A stretch of 64,000 bases of DNA from Candidatus Gastranaerophilales bacterium. GTDB taxonomy: Bacteria; Cyanobacteriota; Vampirovibrionia; Gastranaerophilales; Gastranaerophilaceae. How positions within the stretch are numbered: position 1 is the stretch's first letter; each line of letters starts with the position of its first letter. The notes beneath the pieces are model-generated. The model had not been told where the DNA came from, ran no database searches, and saw only the letters and a list, made by a program, of their open reading frames with translations. The stretch lies in NCBI GenBank assembly GCA_017475485.1, contig JAFVFO010000009.1, forward strand, positions 22,491 to 86,490. Direction: 5' to 3'. Shown one piece after another: positions 47,082 to 54,438 of the stretch. The position numbers and the translations under genes were made by a program.

Positions 47082-47561
47082 ATGTCTGAAAAAGTTTTTA
47101 CGGGTTTAAAAGATGATTTTATGAATACTCCTGTACCAAGGGTGACTCAAAATCCAATTGCAAATGATTCAACTTTATTATCATACTATACAGGCTCAAA
47201 AAGGTATAATGAAAGTGAAATCTTTGACAAATTCTTTGCTCAAGGGCTTGAACTTATGGGCGGGGATAAACTTTTAAAACCTGCTTCGGCACTTAATTCT
47301 GTTACAATCAGAAAGACAACTACACCCGGATTGTATAAATTGATTTCAAATAAATATGACAATAAATGTAAAATTGAGTATATTGATGAAGGTCAATTAT
47401 TAAACAATAGAGAATATTGCAAGGCTACAGTTTCTATGATTGACGTTGGAATGTATGAAGTTACATATTTTGACGATGATGATGAAATTGTAATCGAACA
47501 CTATAGTAAGGAAGAAGTGATTGATTTTATGAACAAAAATAAATTGGTTTTCCAAACATAA
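47082..47561 (+). CDS. Hypothetical protein
   Basis: The 159-aa soluble protein has a disordered first 30 residues. A mixed domain follows with YYTGSKRYNESEIFDKFFAQ and a beta-rich C-terminal part ending in an acidic patch (YFDDDDEIVIEHYSKEE). A weak AAGG site precedes the ATG. No family is recognised. A long hairpin follows before the convergent nadA. Confidence 0.62.
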   Translation: MSEKVFTGLKDDFMNTPVPRVTQNPIANDSTLLSYYTGSKRYNESEIFDKFFAQGLELMGGDKLLKPASALNSVTIRKTTTPGLYKLISNKYDNKCKIEYIDEGQLLNNREYCKATVSMIDVGMYEVTYFDDDDEIVIEHYSKEEVIDFMNKNKLVFQT

Positions 47562-47595
47562 TTTATTTTAGTGTTCGTAAATTAATTTTCATTTT

Positions 47596-47638
47596 GAAAT
47601 CGTTAATGTTATCTTTCAACAGATACGTTAACGATTTC
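47596..47638. repeat. Long imperfect inverted repeat between convergent genes
   Basis: GAAATCGTTAA...ATCT pairs with AGAT...TTAACGATTTC, about 17 of 18 positions, around TTCAAC. No T run follows on either strand, so it is not a standard terminator. Confidence 0.7.
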
Positions 47639-47668
47639 TGTTATCGTAAAATATATTAATGTTCACAA

Positions 47669-48568
47669 CTATTGTCCGAGCATTTTTTCCAGACATTTTC
47701 TTGCAGGTTTAAATACATCTTCTTTGATTGTTATTTCATTTTCTTCATTTAACAATACATTATAAATATCATAAAGTGTATTCATCTTCATATTAGGACA
47801 AGTAACTTTTTCATTAATTAATATGAACTCTTTTTCGGGATAATCGCGTTTTAATCTATCTGCAACACCTTTTTCCGTAGCGATAATAAATTTTTTATTT
47901 TTTGATGTTTTTGCAAATTCCATAATTTCTTTTGTAGAACCTGTAAAATCTGCCCCTTTGACAACTTCCTTATGGCATTCGGGATGTGCAAGTATTAATG
48001 CTTCGGGGTGATTTTTTCTTGCAAGTTCAATATCTTCAACCCTTATTCTTAAATGGGTCGGGCAAAAACCGTTGTATGTAATAACTTCAACATCTTTTAA
48101 TTTTGATTCGACATATTTTCCAAGATAAGTATCAGGGACAAACAGTACTTTATTTGCATTAAGGCTTTTTACGATATCTATAGCATTTGAACTTGTACAG
48201 CAAATATCTGACAATGCTTTTACTTCTGCTGTTGAATTAATATAACATACCACAGGGATATTTGGATTTTTAGATTTGAATTCTTGTAATTTTTCAGCGT
48301 CAATCATATCTGCCATAAGACATCCCGATTTCATATTTGGCAGAAGCACCTTTTTTTCGGGTGATAAGAGCTTCGCGCTTTGCGCCATAAAATAAACGCC
48401 TGCAAATACAATAATATCCGCGTCACTCTTAGAAGCCATTTTGCTTAAGTAAAATGAATCTCCAACGTAATCTGAAACACTATCTATCTCAATATTTTGA
48501 TAACAATGTGTTAAAATTATCGCATTTTTTTTATGCTTAAGGTTATTAATTTCTTTAATTAAATCCAT
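47669..48568 (-). CDS. nadA: Quinolinate synthase A
   Basis: NadA condenses iminoaspartate and DHAP to quinolinate in NAD synthesis, using a 4Fe-4S cluster. I choose the ATG at 48568 (CAGGAAAA upstream; 299 aa) over an in-frame ATG at 48601. The three cluster cysteines lie in KSGCLMADMI, DICCTSSNA and KVTCPNMKMNTLYDIY. HPECHKEVV and GSTKEIM are also typical. nadB and nadC are not nearby. It is alone on its transcript, though the membrane-protein gene at 48651-49922 lies upstream on the same strand. Confidence 0.95.
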   Translation of the reverse strand: MDLIKEINNLKHKKNAIILTHCYQNIEIDSVSDYVGDSFYLSKMASKSDADIIVFAGVYFMAQSAKLLSPEKKVLLPNMKSGCLMADMIDAEKLQEFKSKNPNIPVVCYINSTAEVKALSDICCTSSNAIDIVKSLNANKVLFVPDTYLGKYVESKLKDVEVITYNGFCPTHLRIRVEDIELARKNHPEALILAHPECHKEVVKGADFTGSTKEIMEFAKTSKNKKFIIATEKGVADRLKRDYPEKEFILINEKVTCPNMKMNTLYDIYNVLLNEENEITIKEDVFKPARKCLEKMLGQ

Positions 48569-48650
48569 TATTTTCCTGCTTCGTATGTGCAAAATGCGCA
48601 AGATAAGCGTTATCTTTAATTAAACTACAATTAAAACCCTTAGTCAAATA

Positions 48651-49922
48651 TTAATTTTTAAACTCTTTAAAAATTTCGGGCAGATTTTTAAAGGTTAAGG
48701 CAGTATCATAATTTTTATTTTTTTCACTATGTTTGTATCTGTATGCTGTCCAAAGCCTTGTAATTGCAGATAAAGTAAAGCCCATAAATAATAAACTGAA
48801 TAAGTATGGTACTGCGGTTATTAAGGTTTTTTGAGATAATAATTTATTGTAGCATGTTTTATAATCTATATTATTTTGTATAGATTTATTTTTTGCCATT
48901 TTTTCTATTTCTTCTAAGTTCGGTATAGTAATTTTTCCGAAATTATCTTTTTGGATAATGTCTTTACATTTATTTTTCTTATCTAATAAATTGATAAAGC
49001 CCTTTTCAAACAATTCGCTTCCAAAAATAGTATATAAAACAACAAGGGGTACTCTTGTCCAAACTTCCAATACATCAAGTTTCCCTCTGTCTGCTGCTGC
49101 ATTTGAATATCCAAAAAGCCCTAATATTGCGGTTAAACCAAGCTGTCCTTTGGATAGTGCAAGTTTTGAATTATTATTTGCGAAATCAAGGCTTATACCT
49201 TTGATGGAGTTATTTATTTTTTCATTTTTTATATTTAATTTTTTTGCAATTGCTTCACCCGGTTCTAAAACTGTTTTTGATAAATCAACAAGTTTTTTAT
49301 TATCAGAACCCCATTTGGCTAATGATAGTCCTAAACCAAGACCTGCTAATGATACAACAGCTCCTTTTAAAAGATGTTTTTTTGCGCTTTTCTCAACCTT
49401 CTTTTGCTGATTCAAGTCTTCTTTTTCGTTTTTACCTAAAGAAGCAATATTGTTGAAATTACTTTTGTGAAACATTTTTAATGTAAATAAATTCTTTGCA
49501 AAGCTAAGTGTGTATTCTGCAACAGGAATTGCAGCGCATGCAAGCAAAATACCCGCTTTTGTTGTTATCGCTTTATTTTTAACAATGTCGCTAATATTGT
49601 TATTCTTAGCTATTTCAGATATTTTATTCGGAAGTTCATTATTGACCGCTTCTTTTAACTCTTTAGGCTGTATTGCTTTAAATAATCCGTTTCTATATAC
49701 TTTTTCACCTAAAATGGGAAAAGCAAAATAAAAAATTGCAGATTCTAAAAATTCCAAAAAACTCATTTCCGCAAAATCTTCTTTGCTTCTTGAAAATACC
49801 GCCTTCGGAAACCAATTTGTTGCAGTATCTTGTATAAACCTTGTTGATGATAAATTTTCTTGCGAGCGAACAAACAAATTTGCCGCATTGTAACCTATAT
49901 TTGCAATATTATTTACGTTCAT
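48651..49922 (-). CDS. Multi-span membrane protein, unknown function
   Basis: The 423-aa protein has hydrophobic segments near residues 57-73, 126-145, 190-208, 267-275, 294-310 and 375-395. These alternate with lysine/asparagine-rich charged loops that resemble those of the 9535 protein in style. No transporter motif is recognisable. The start has AAGAGG. It lies between the Met-rich peptide gene and nadA, all on the minus strand, with a terminator between it and the peptide gene. Confidence 0.68.
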   Translation of the reverse strand: MNVNNIANIGYNAANLFVRSQENLSSTRFIQDTATNWFPKAVFSRSKEDFAEMSFLEFLESAIFYFAFPILGEKVYRNGLFKAIQPKELKEAVNNELPNKISEIAKNNNISDIVKNKAITTKAGILLACAAIPVAEYTLSFAKNLFTLKMFHKSNFNNIASLGKNEKEDLNQQKKVEKSAKKHLLKGAVVSLAGLGLGLSLAKWGSDNKKLVDLSKTVLEPGEAIAKKLNIKNEKINNSIKGISLDFANNNSKLALSKGQLGLTAILGLFGYSNAAADRGKLDVLEVWTRVPLVVLYTIFGSELFEKGFINLLDKKNKCKDIIQKDNFGKITIPNLEEIEKMAKNKSIQNNIDYKTCYNKLLSQKTLITAVPYLFSLLFMGFTLSAITRLWTAYRYKHSEKNKNYDTALTFKNLPEIFKEFKN

Positions 49923-49951
49923 TTTGACCTCTTAATAGTGATTTTGACAAT

Positions 49952-49983
49952 AAAAAAACTGCCTTTAATTTAAAGGCAGTTTG
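49952..49983 (-). terminator. Intrinsic terminator of the Met-rich peptide gene
   Basis: Read on the minus strand, AAACTGCCTTTAA pairs with TTAAAGGCAGTTT and ends in a T7 run, 23 bases after the peptide stop codon. Confidence 0.88.
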
Positions 49984-50005
49984 TAAAATATTTGAATTGA
50001 ACCAA

Positions 50006-50092
50006 TTACATTCGCATACCACAATGACTGCCTGACATTTTGCCTTGCATTTGCATCATCATTTGCATCATTGTGTTTGTAATTAAATTCAT
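50006..50092 (-). CDS. 28-residue methionine-rich peptide
   Basis: This short frame is too small for ordinary gene callers. It has an AAGGA ribosome binding site five bases from the ATG, a TAA stop and its own intrinsic terminator 23 bases on. Its 28 residues include 10 methionines, three glutamines in the central M/Q run (residues 8-16), and GSHCGMRM at the end with a histidine-cysteine pair. It lacks a signal peptide and acidic residues. It begins 54 bases after the stop of a radical SAM gene on the same strand. It could be a metal (copper-like) binding peptide or a substrate of that enzyme; neither is shown. Confidence 0.68.
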   Translation of the reverse strand: MNLITNTMMQMMMQMQGKMSGSHCGMRM

Positions 50093-50146
50093 ATTTTTCC
50101 TTAATTTGTATAACAAGATTAATTCAATTCCGATAAATTGTCAACA

Positions 50147-50923
50147 CTATATCCACTCATTAATATCTTTTTTAGACGGTGACCAAGTTCCTGCGTCAAA
50201 TTCGCGCGTCCTGCAATATCTGCAAAATGGAATCGGTTTAACAATTGCATTTAACAGTGCTTCATGGCTATCTATTTTATACAAATCTATGTAATCATAT
50301 TCTGTCATTTCAAGATTTGTATTGAATTGTCTGTTAAAATGGTCGATATTTGCCAATGTACAGCAGGTGTATAGTTTGCCTTCTTTGAGCGCAACACAAT
50401 TTCTTATTGTGCAATGTGCAAAAGAATCTACATAGTATTGCTTTCCTTCAGGGTCTAACGGCCATTTGCCCCAGTACTTTTCGTTATTTTCGGTTCTTGT
50501 ATATGAAGTAAAGCCAAGCGTTACACCGTATTCTTTTGCCCTTTGCGACATTGCGTCAAAATCAAGGTTTAAATCATACTGTGATACCCAAAGATGAACA
50601 TCATATCTTCTGCATGCCTTCCAAAATCTGGGTTCTTGGTCTAAAAGAATTATCCCGTTCGTAATGATAATTATGTTGGTATCGGGAAACGCTTTTCTTG
50701 CAATGGGGAAAAAGTCAATTAATTCCTTATGCAAAAGCGGTTCTCCGCCAAGTAAAAATAATTTGCCCAGTTGTTGGCAGGTTAGCTCGGATAATCGATT
50801 AATATCTTTTTCAAAAACATCTATATCTAAATAAAATTCAGGCGCTAAAGGCGCGAAATGTGTACAGCTCCTGCAATTCAGGTTACAATGGTCTGTTATA
50901 TGTATGTCGCATTTTTCGAGCAT
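50147..50923 (-). CDS. Radical SAM protein with SPASM-like C-terminal cysteines
   Basis: The 258-aa enzyme has the cluster motif C13-x3-C17-x2-C20 (DHCNLNCRSCTHFAPLA) and GGEP at 58-61 for SAM binding. The C-terminal half holds six more cysteines: C170, C175, C186, C187, C233 and C236. That number could hold auxiliary clusters, as in peptide-modifying SPASM or twitch enzymes. The N-terminal HCNLNC-SC-HFAP signature is a known widespread subgroup whose members often lie in glycan loci, so a peptide substrate is not certain. It has an AAGGA site and is followed by the Met-rich peptide gene; mnmA is divergent. Confidence 0.85.
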   Translation of the reverse strand: MLEKCDIHITDHCNLNCRSCTHFAPLAPEFYLDIDVFEKDINRLSELTCQQLGKLFLLGGEPLLHKELIDFFPIARKAFPDTNIIIITNGIILLDQEPRFWKACRRYDVHLWVSQYDLNLDFDAMSQRAKEYGVTLGFTSYTRTENNEKYWGKWPLDPEGKQYYVDSFAHCTIRNCVALKEGKLYTCCTLANIDHFNRQFNTNLEMTEYDYIDLYKIDSHEALLNAIVKPIPFCRYCRTREFDAGTWSPSKKDINEWI

Positions 50924-51027
50924 AATCTATCCTTAATATACTTTTCTTTATTATACTATAAATTTTTTTGTAATTAATCATTTGTTTTAATTATAATAGT
51001 TAAGCAGATATAATTTAAGGAAAAAAT

Positions 51028-52107
51028 ATGGAAACTGTTCTTGTTGGTTTATCAGGCGGTGTAGATAGCACTGTTTGCGCTTCTTTATTGAAGGAAAAAG
51101 GCTATAATGTCATTGGTGCAACAATGGCAATATGGGGTAATCGCGAAATTAAGGGAATGGCTGTCCAAAAGGGTCATAAAGACGCGTGTTTTAAGCCAAA
51201 TGAAAAAGAAGATATTGATGAAGCAAGAAAAATTTCCGAACGTCTTGGAATACCTTATCATGTGCTCGATTGTGCTGATGAATATAATGAAGTTGTTTTA
51301 AAACATTTTAAAAGTGAATACCTTAAAGGGCGCACTCCAAACCCTTGTATTTGGTGTAATGCTTTGATTAAGTTCGGTGCACTGCCTTATATGGCAAAAA
51401 AACAAGGTGTCGAATTTGATAAATTTGCAACAGGGCATTATGCGCGCACAGGTTTTGAAAATGGGCGTTATGTGCTTCGTCAGGGAGTTGATAAAACAAA
51501 AGACCAATCTTATTTTTTATATAGATTAACTCAAGAACAATTGAAAAATATTATTTTGCCTCTCGGTGATTTTTCCAAAGTACAAATTCGCGAAATTGCG
51601 CGTAATTTAGGACTGGAAGTTGCAGATAAACCTGATAGCCAAGATTTTTATAACGGTGATTACAATGAACTTTTGGAAGTTGCACCAAAAAAAGGCTATA
51701 TTAAAGATTTAGACGGCAAAATTTTAGGTGAGCATGAAGGAATTTGGAATTATACAATAGGACAAAGAAAAGGGCTTGGTGTATCATCCAGTGAACCATT
51801 ATACGTTCTTTCTTTGAATAAAGATGATAATTCCGTTATTGTCGGATTTCGTGATAAGACATTTAAAAAACAGCTAACAGCTGTTAATCTCAATTTTGTA
51901 TCTTTTGACAGAATAATTGATGAAGATGATATTTATGCAAAATTCCGCTCTACGCAAGTTCCTCAAAAGGCGCACGTCACAATTGAAAATGATACCATGA
52001 CGGTTGTTTTTGAAGAATATCAAAAATCAATTGCTCCGGGGCAATCTGTTGTTGTATATAAGGGCGATATGGTTGCAGCGGGCGGCATTATAGAAAGCGC
52101 CGAATAA
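51028..52107 (+). CDS. mnmA: tRNA 2-thiouridylase MnmA, atypical cysteine set
   Basis: The 359-aa enzyme adds sulfur to U34 of tRNA-Lys, -Glu and -Gln. The PP-loop SGGVDST is at residues 9-15, and GHYAR, KDQSYFLYRL and TIGQRKGLGV are all present. Two features are odd. Where E. coli has P-N-P-D-x-x-C it has P-N-P-C107-I-W-C110, and in the loop that normally carries the second catalytic cysteine it reads DSQDFYNGDY (203-212), with no cysteine anywhere after C110. This points to a different sulfur-transfer chemistry, perhaps with an iron-sulfur cluster. It converges on bioB with no gap. Confidence 0.94.
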   Translation: METVLVGLSGGVDSTVCASLLKEKGYNVIGATMAIWGNREIKGMAVQKGHKDACFKPNEKEDIDEARKISERLGIPYHVLDCADEYNEVVLKHFKSEYLKGRTPNPCIWCNALIKFGALPYMAKKQGVEFDKFATGHYARTGFENGRYVLRQGVDKTKDQSYFLYRLTQEQLKNIILPLGDFSKVQIREIARNLGLEVADKPDSQDFYNGDYNELLEVAPKKGYIKDLDGKILGEHEGIWNYTIGQRKGLGVSSSEPLYVLSLNKDDNSVIVGFRDKTFKKQLTAVNLNFVSFDRIIDEDDIYAKFRSTQVPQKAHVTIENDTMTVVFEEYQKSIAPGQSVVVYKGDMVAAGGIIESAE

Positions 52108-53025
52108 TTAAAGAGTTAAATTGAGCTCTTTAAGCATTTCCTTATCTTTATCAGCCTTTGAACCTGTTGTAGTTAAATAATTTCCTACAAGTACGGAATT
52201 TATTCCGCAAAGCATGCCTTTCTTTTGATTGTCATAAGATAATCTTGATGTTCTTCCGCCTGCATATCTTAAAAGTGCATTGGGAAGTATCATTCTGAAT
52301 ATACAAATTGTTTTTAATACTTCTTCTTCATCAATTTTATCTTCAAATCCTTCCAAGGGTGTTCCTTTTATAGGGTTTAAAATGTTTATCGGTACGGTTT
52401 TTGGGTTTAATTCTTTTAAAGATAATGCCATATCAATTCTGTCTTCGCGAGTTTCGCCCATGCCGATAATTACACCGCAGCAGCTTTCCATGCCTGCTTC
52501 CTGAATCATTTTTACGGTTTTTATTCTGTCTTCAAAATCATGGGTTGTGCATATTTTAGAATGGTAATTTTTAGATGTATTGATATTGTGGTTAAATCTT
52601 TCAACTCCGGCTTCTTTGATTTTTTGAATTTGTTCTTTTGACAGTAATCCCAACGAAGCACAGCAGTGAATGCCGTCAATCGAAGCAACAGCTTTAATCA
52701 TTTCTAATATTTTTTCAAAGTCTGAATCCGTCGGCTTTCTTCCTGATGTAACTATGCAAAATCTTGTTGCGCCGTTTTCTTTAGCGGATAGTGCCGCTTT
52801 TTTAACTGTTTCAACATCCAATAAAGGATGACATTCTATTTCCGCATGGTTATGGATTGATTGAGAGCAATATTTGCAATTTTCTTGGCATTTGCCTGTT
52901 TTAGCACTAATTATAGAACATGCCTCAACTTTATTATCAAAATTTTCGCGTGTAATTTTATTTGCTGTTTCGATTAATTCATCTAACGGTTTGTCATATA
53001 GCTTCAGATAGTCTTGTTTGTCCAT
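52108..53025 (-). CDS. bioB: Biotin synthase
   Basis: This 305-aa radical SAM enzyme inserts sulfur into dethiobiotin. The SAM cluster motif C-x3-C-x2-C is in GKCQENCKYCSQS. The residues of the 2Fe-2S site lie in FCIVTSGR, CCASLGLL, ESCCGVIIGMGE and the arginine of YAGGRTSRL. The length is slightly short of E. coli BioB, as in many anaerobes. A strong AAGGAG precedes the ATG. No other bio genes are adjacent, so biotin may be made from an imported precursor or the pathway genes lie elsewhere. Confidence 0.95.
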   Translation of the reverse strand: MDKQDYLKLYDKPLDELIETANKITRENFDNKVEACSIISAKTGKCQENCKYCSQSIHNHAEIECHPLLDVETVKKAALSAKENGATRFCIVTSGRKPTDSDFEKILEMIKAVASIDGIHCCASLGLLSKEQIQKIKEAGVERFNHNINTSKNYHSKICTTHDFEDRIKTVKMIQEAGMESCCGVIIGMGETREDRIDMALSLKELNPKTVPINILNPIKGTPLEGFEDKIDEEEVLKTICIFRMILPNALLRYAGGRTSRLSYDNQKKGMLCGINSVLVGNYLTTTGSKADKDKEMLKELNLTL

Positions 53026-53067
53026 TATAATTCTCCTTATATGAGATTATAATAGCATAAAAAACTG

Positions 53068-54384
53068 CTATAAACAAAGTGCATTTGCAAATATTACACC
53101 CGCATTATGGTTGTATAATCTGCCTTCTGAGTCTTTAAAAAGATTTTTGTGATGATTGTTTTGTGTTTCATCCGTTGAAAAATTCGGATTAAAAAGCATG
53201 ATATGATGTGTATTTGTTTGGTCATTAAGCGGAAAAATATCATTCATTTGCATAAAGCTGGGCAATTTGTCTGACGCATGATAAAACCCAAACAAGGCAT
53301 TGTTAATTCTGTTCAGACGTTGTTCAAAACTCATTCCGCCATAATAATTATCATTTTCAATTTCAACCCCCGGGGCATAATTTCTGTTGTATTTAAACTG
53401 TTCGGATAAATTTCTTACATCATAAAAATTATCCCCTGTGATGTAGTCTGTTCCGCAGGTTAATCCCATATTTTCATATCTTTCAAAATCTCCGGTGCTT
53501 TTTTCACCGGGAAAACTTATTGTATTACAGCCTGAGCGTCTTCTTATTTCATAAAATATATATTGTGCTTGATTGTAGCTTGGTAATTCTCCGACACCTG
53601 TATAATTTTGCATATCGTACCCGCCGATATGTTTTGCTGAATCGACAAATATGGCTTCAAAACCAAGATTTACAAGTTTAACGTGTTCGTTTATATATAT
53701 TTCCACATGTTCCTTATTGTTCCAATCAAAATCCTGCTCTTTATTATTTATTACAACTTTAATCTGACCTGCCGAAATTAATGTTCTAAATCCTGTTTTA
53801 ATTCCCCTGAAATGAGCAAGGGTATTAAATGCTTGAATTTGTTTTTCAGGCGAAATATCGAGACAATTATCTATAATATTTTTGCTGTATCCTGAGTTTA
53901 ATTTGAAGCAATATATTGAATTTTCTTCGGATGTATCTTTATTATAACCGTCACCAAAAATATTTGGGAAAATTTGTGATAATACAATGCAATGAGCCCA
54001 TGACTTTGCGCTTGGCGGTATTGAAGGCAGTAATTTTATGCTGTTTATAATACCGCAGCATGTGTATTTATCATACATTTTTGCAATTGAGCGATTATTT
54101 ATTTCCGTATAATTTGCAAATCTGCCCCAATTATCGCCGTAATCGGGTGTTTTTATTATATCGGGAAAATGTTTATAAAAATTATCTCCTTCCGATAATG
54201 TCATAATTAAATTTATTGTATCTTTTATATCAAGTTCTAATAATTCATAAGGTAATATGTTTGCTATCCATTTTTTGGCAAAACTGCACCCTATGGAATG
54301 ATAAATTTTATCATTTAATTTATTATACGGTTCTAATTCAATATCCTTATCAAAGGCTTTTAACAATTCATTTACGCAATTCAT
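53068..54384 (-). CDS. Glycoside-hydrolase-like TIM-barrel protein, putative
   Basis: The 438-aa protein lacks a signal peptide. Its central part reads like a barrel hydrolase: FNTLAHFRGIKTGFRTLISAGQ, then VNLGFEAIFVDSAKHIGGYD (a strand ending in a buried aspartate) and later CNTISFPGEKSTGD (a candidate acid). This resembles the strand-4/strand-5 layout of alpha-amylase-type enzymes, but the standard GH13 regions are not exact. Histidine/asparagine-rich segments lie near the end. bioB is 42 bases downstream and the M16 peptidase upstream. The substrate is unknown and the assignment is tentative. Confidence 0.55.
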   Translation of the reverse strand: MNCVNELLKAFDKDIELEPYNKLNDKIYHSIGCSFAKKWIANILPYELLELDIKDTINLIMTLSEGDNFYKHFPDIIKTPDYGDNWGRFANYTEINNRSIAKMYDKYTCCGIINSIKLLPSIPPSAKSWAHCIVLSQIFPNIFGDGYNKDTSEENSIYCFKLNSGYSKNIIDNCLDISPEKQIQAFNTLAHFRGIKTGFRTLISAGQIKVVINNKEQDFDWNNKEHVEIYINEHVKLVNLGFEAIFVDSAKHIGGYDMQNYTGVGELPSYNQAQYIFYEIRRRSGCNTISFPGEKSTGDFERYENMGLTCGTDYITGDNFYDVRNLSEQFKYNRNYAPGVEIENDNYYGGMSFEQRLNRINNALFGFYHASDKLPSFMQMNDIFPLNDQTNTHHIMLFNPNFSTDETQNNHHKNLFKDSEGRLYNHNAGVIFANALCL

Positions 54385-54438
54385 ATTTATTATTTAACAT
54401 GAGGTTTTAAAAAATAAATTACGCAATAATACTAATAC

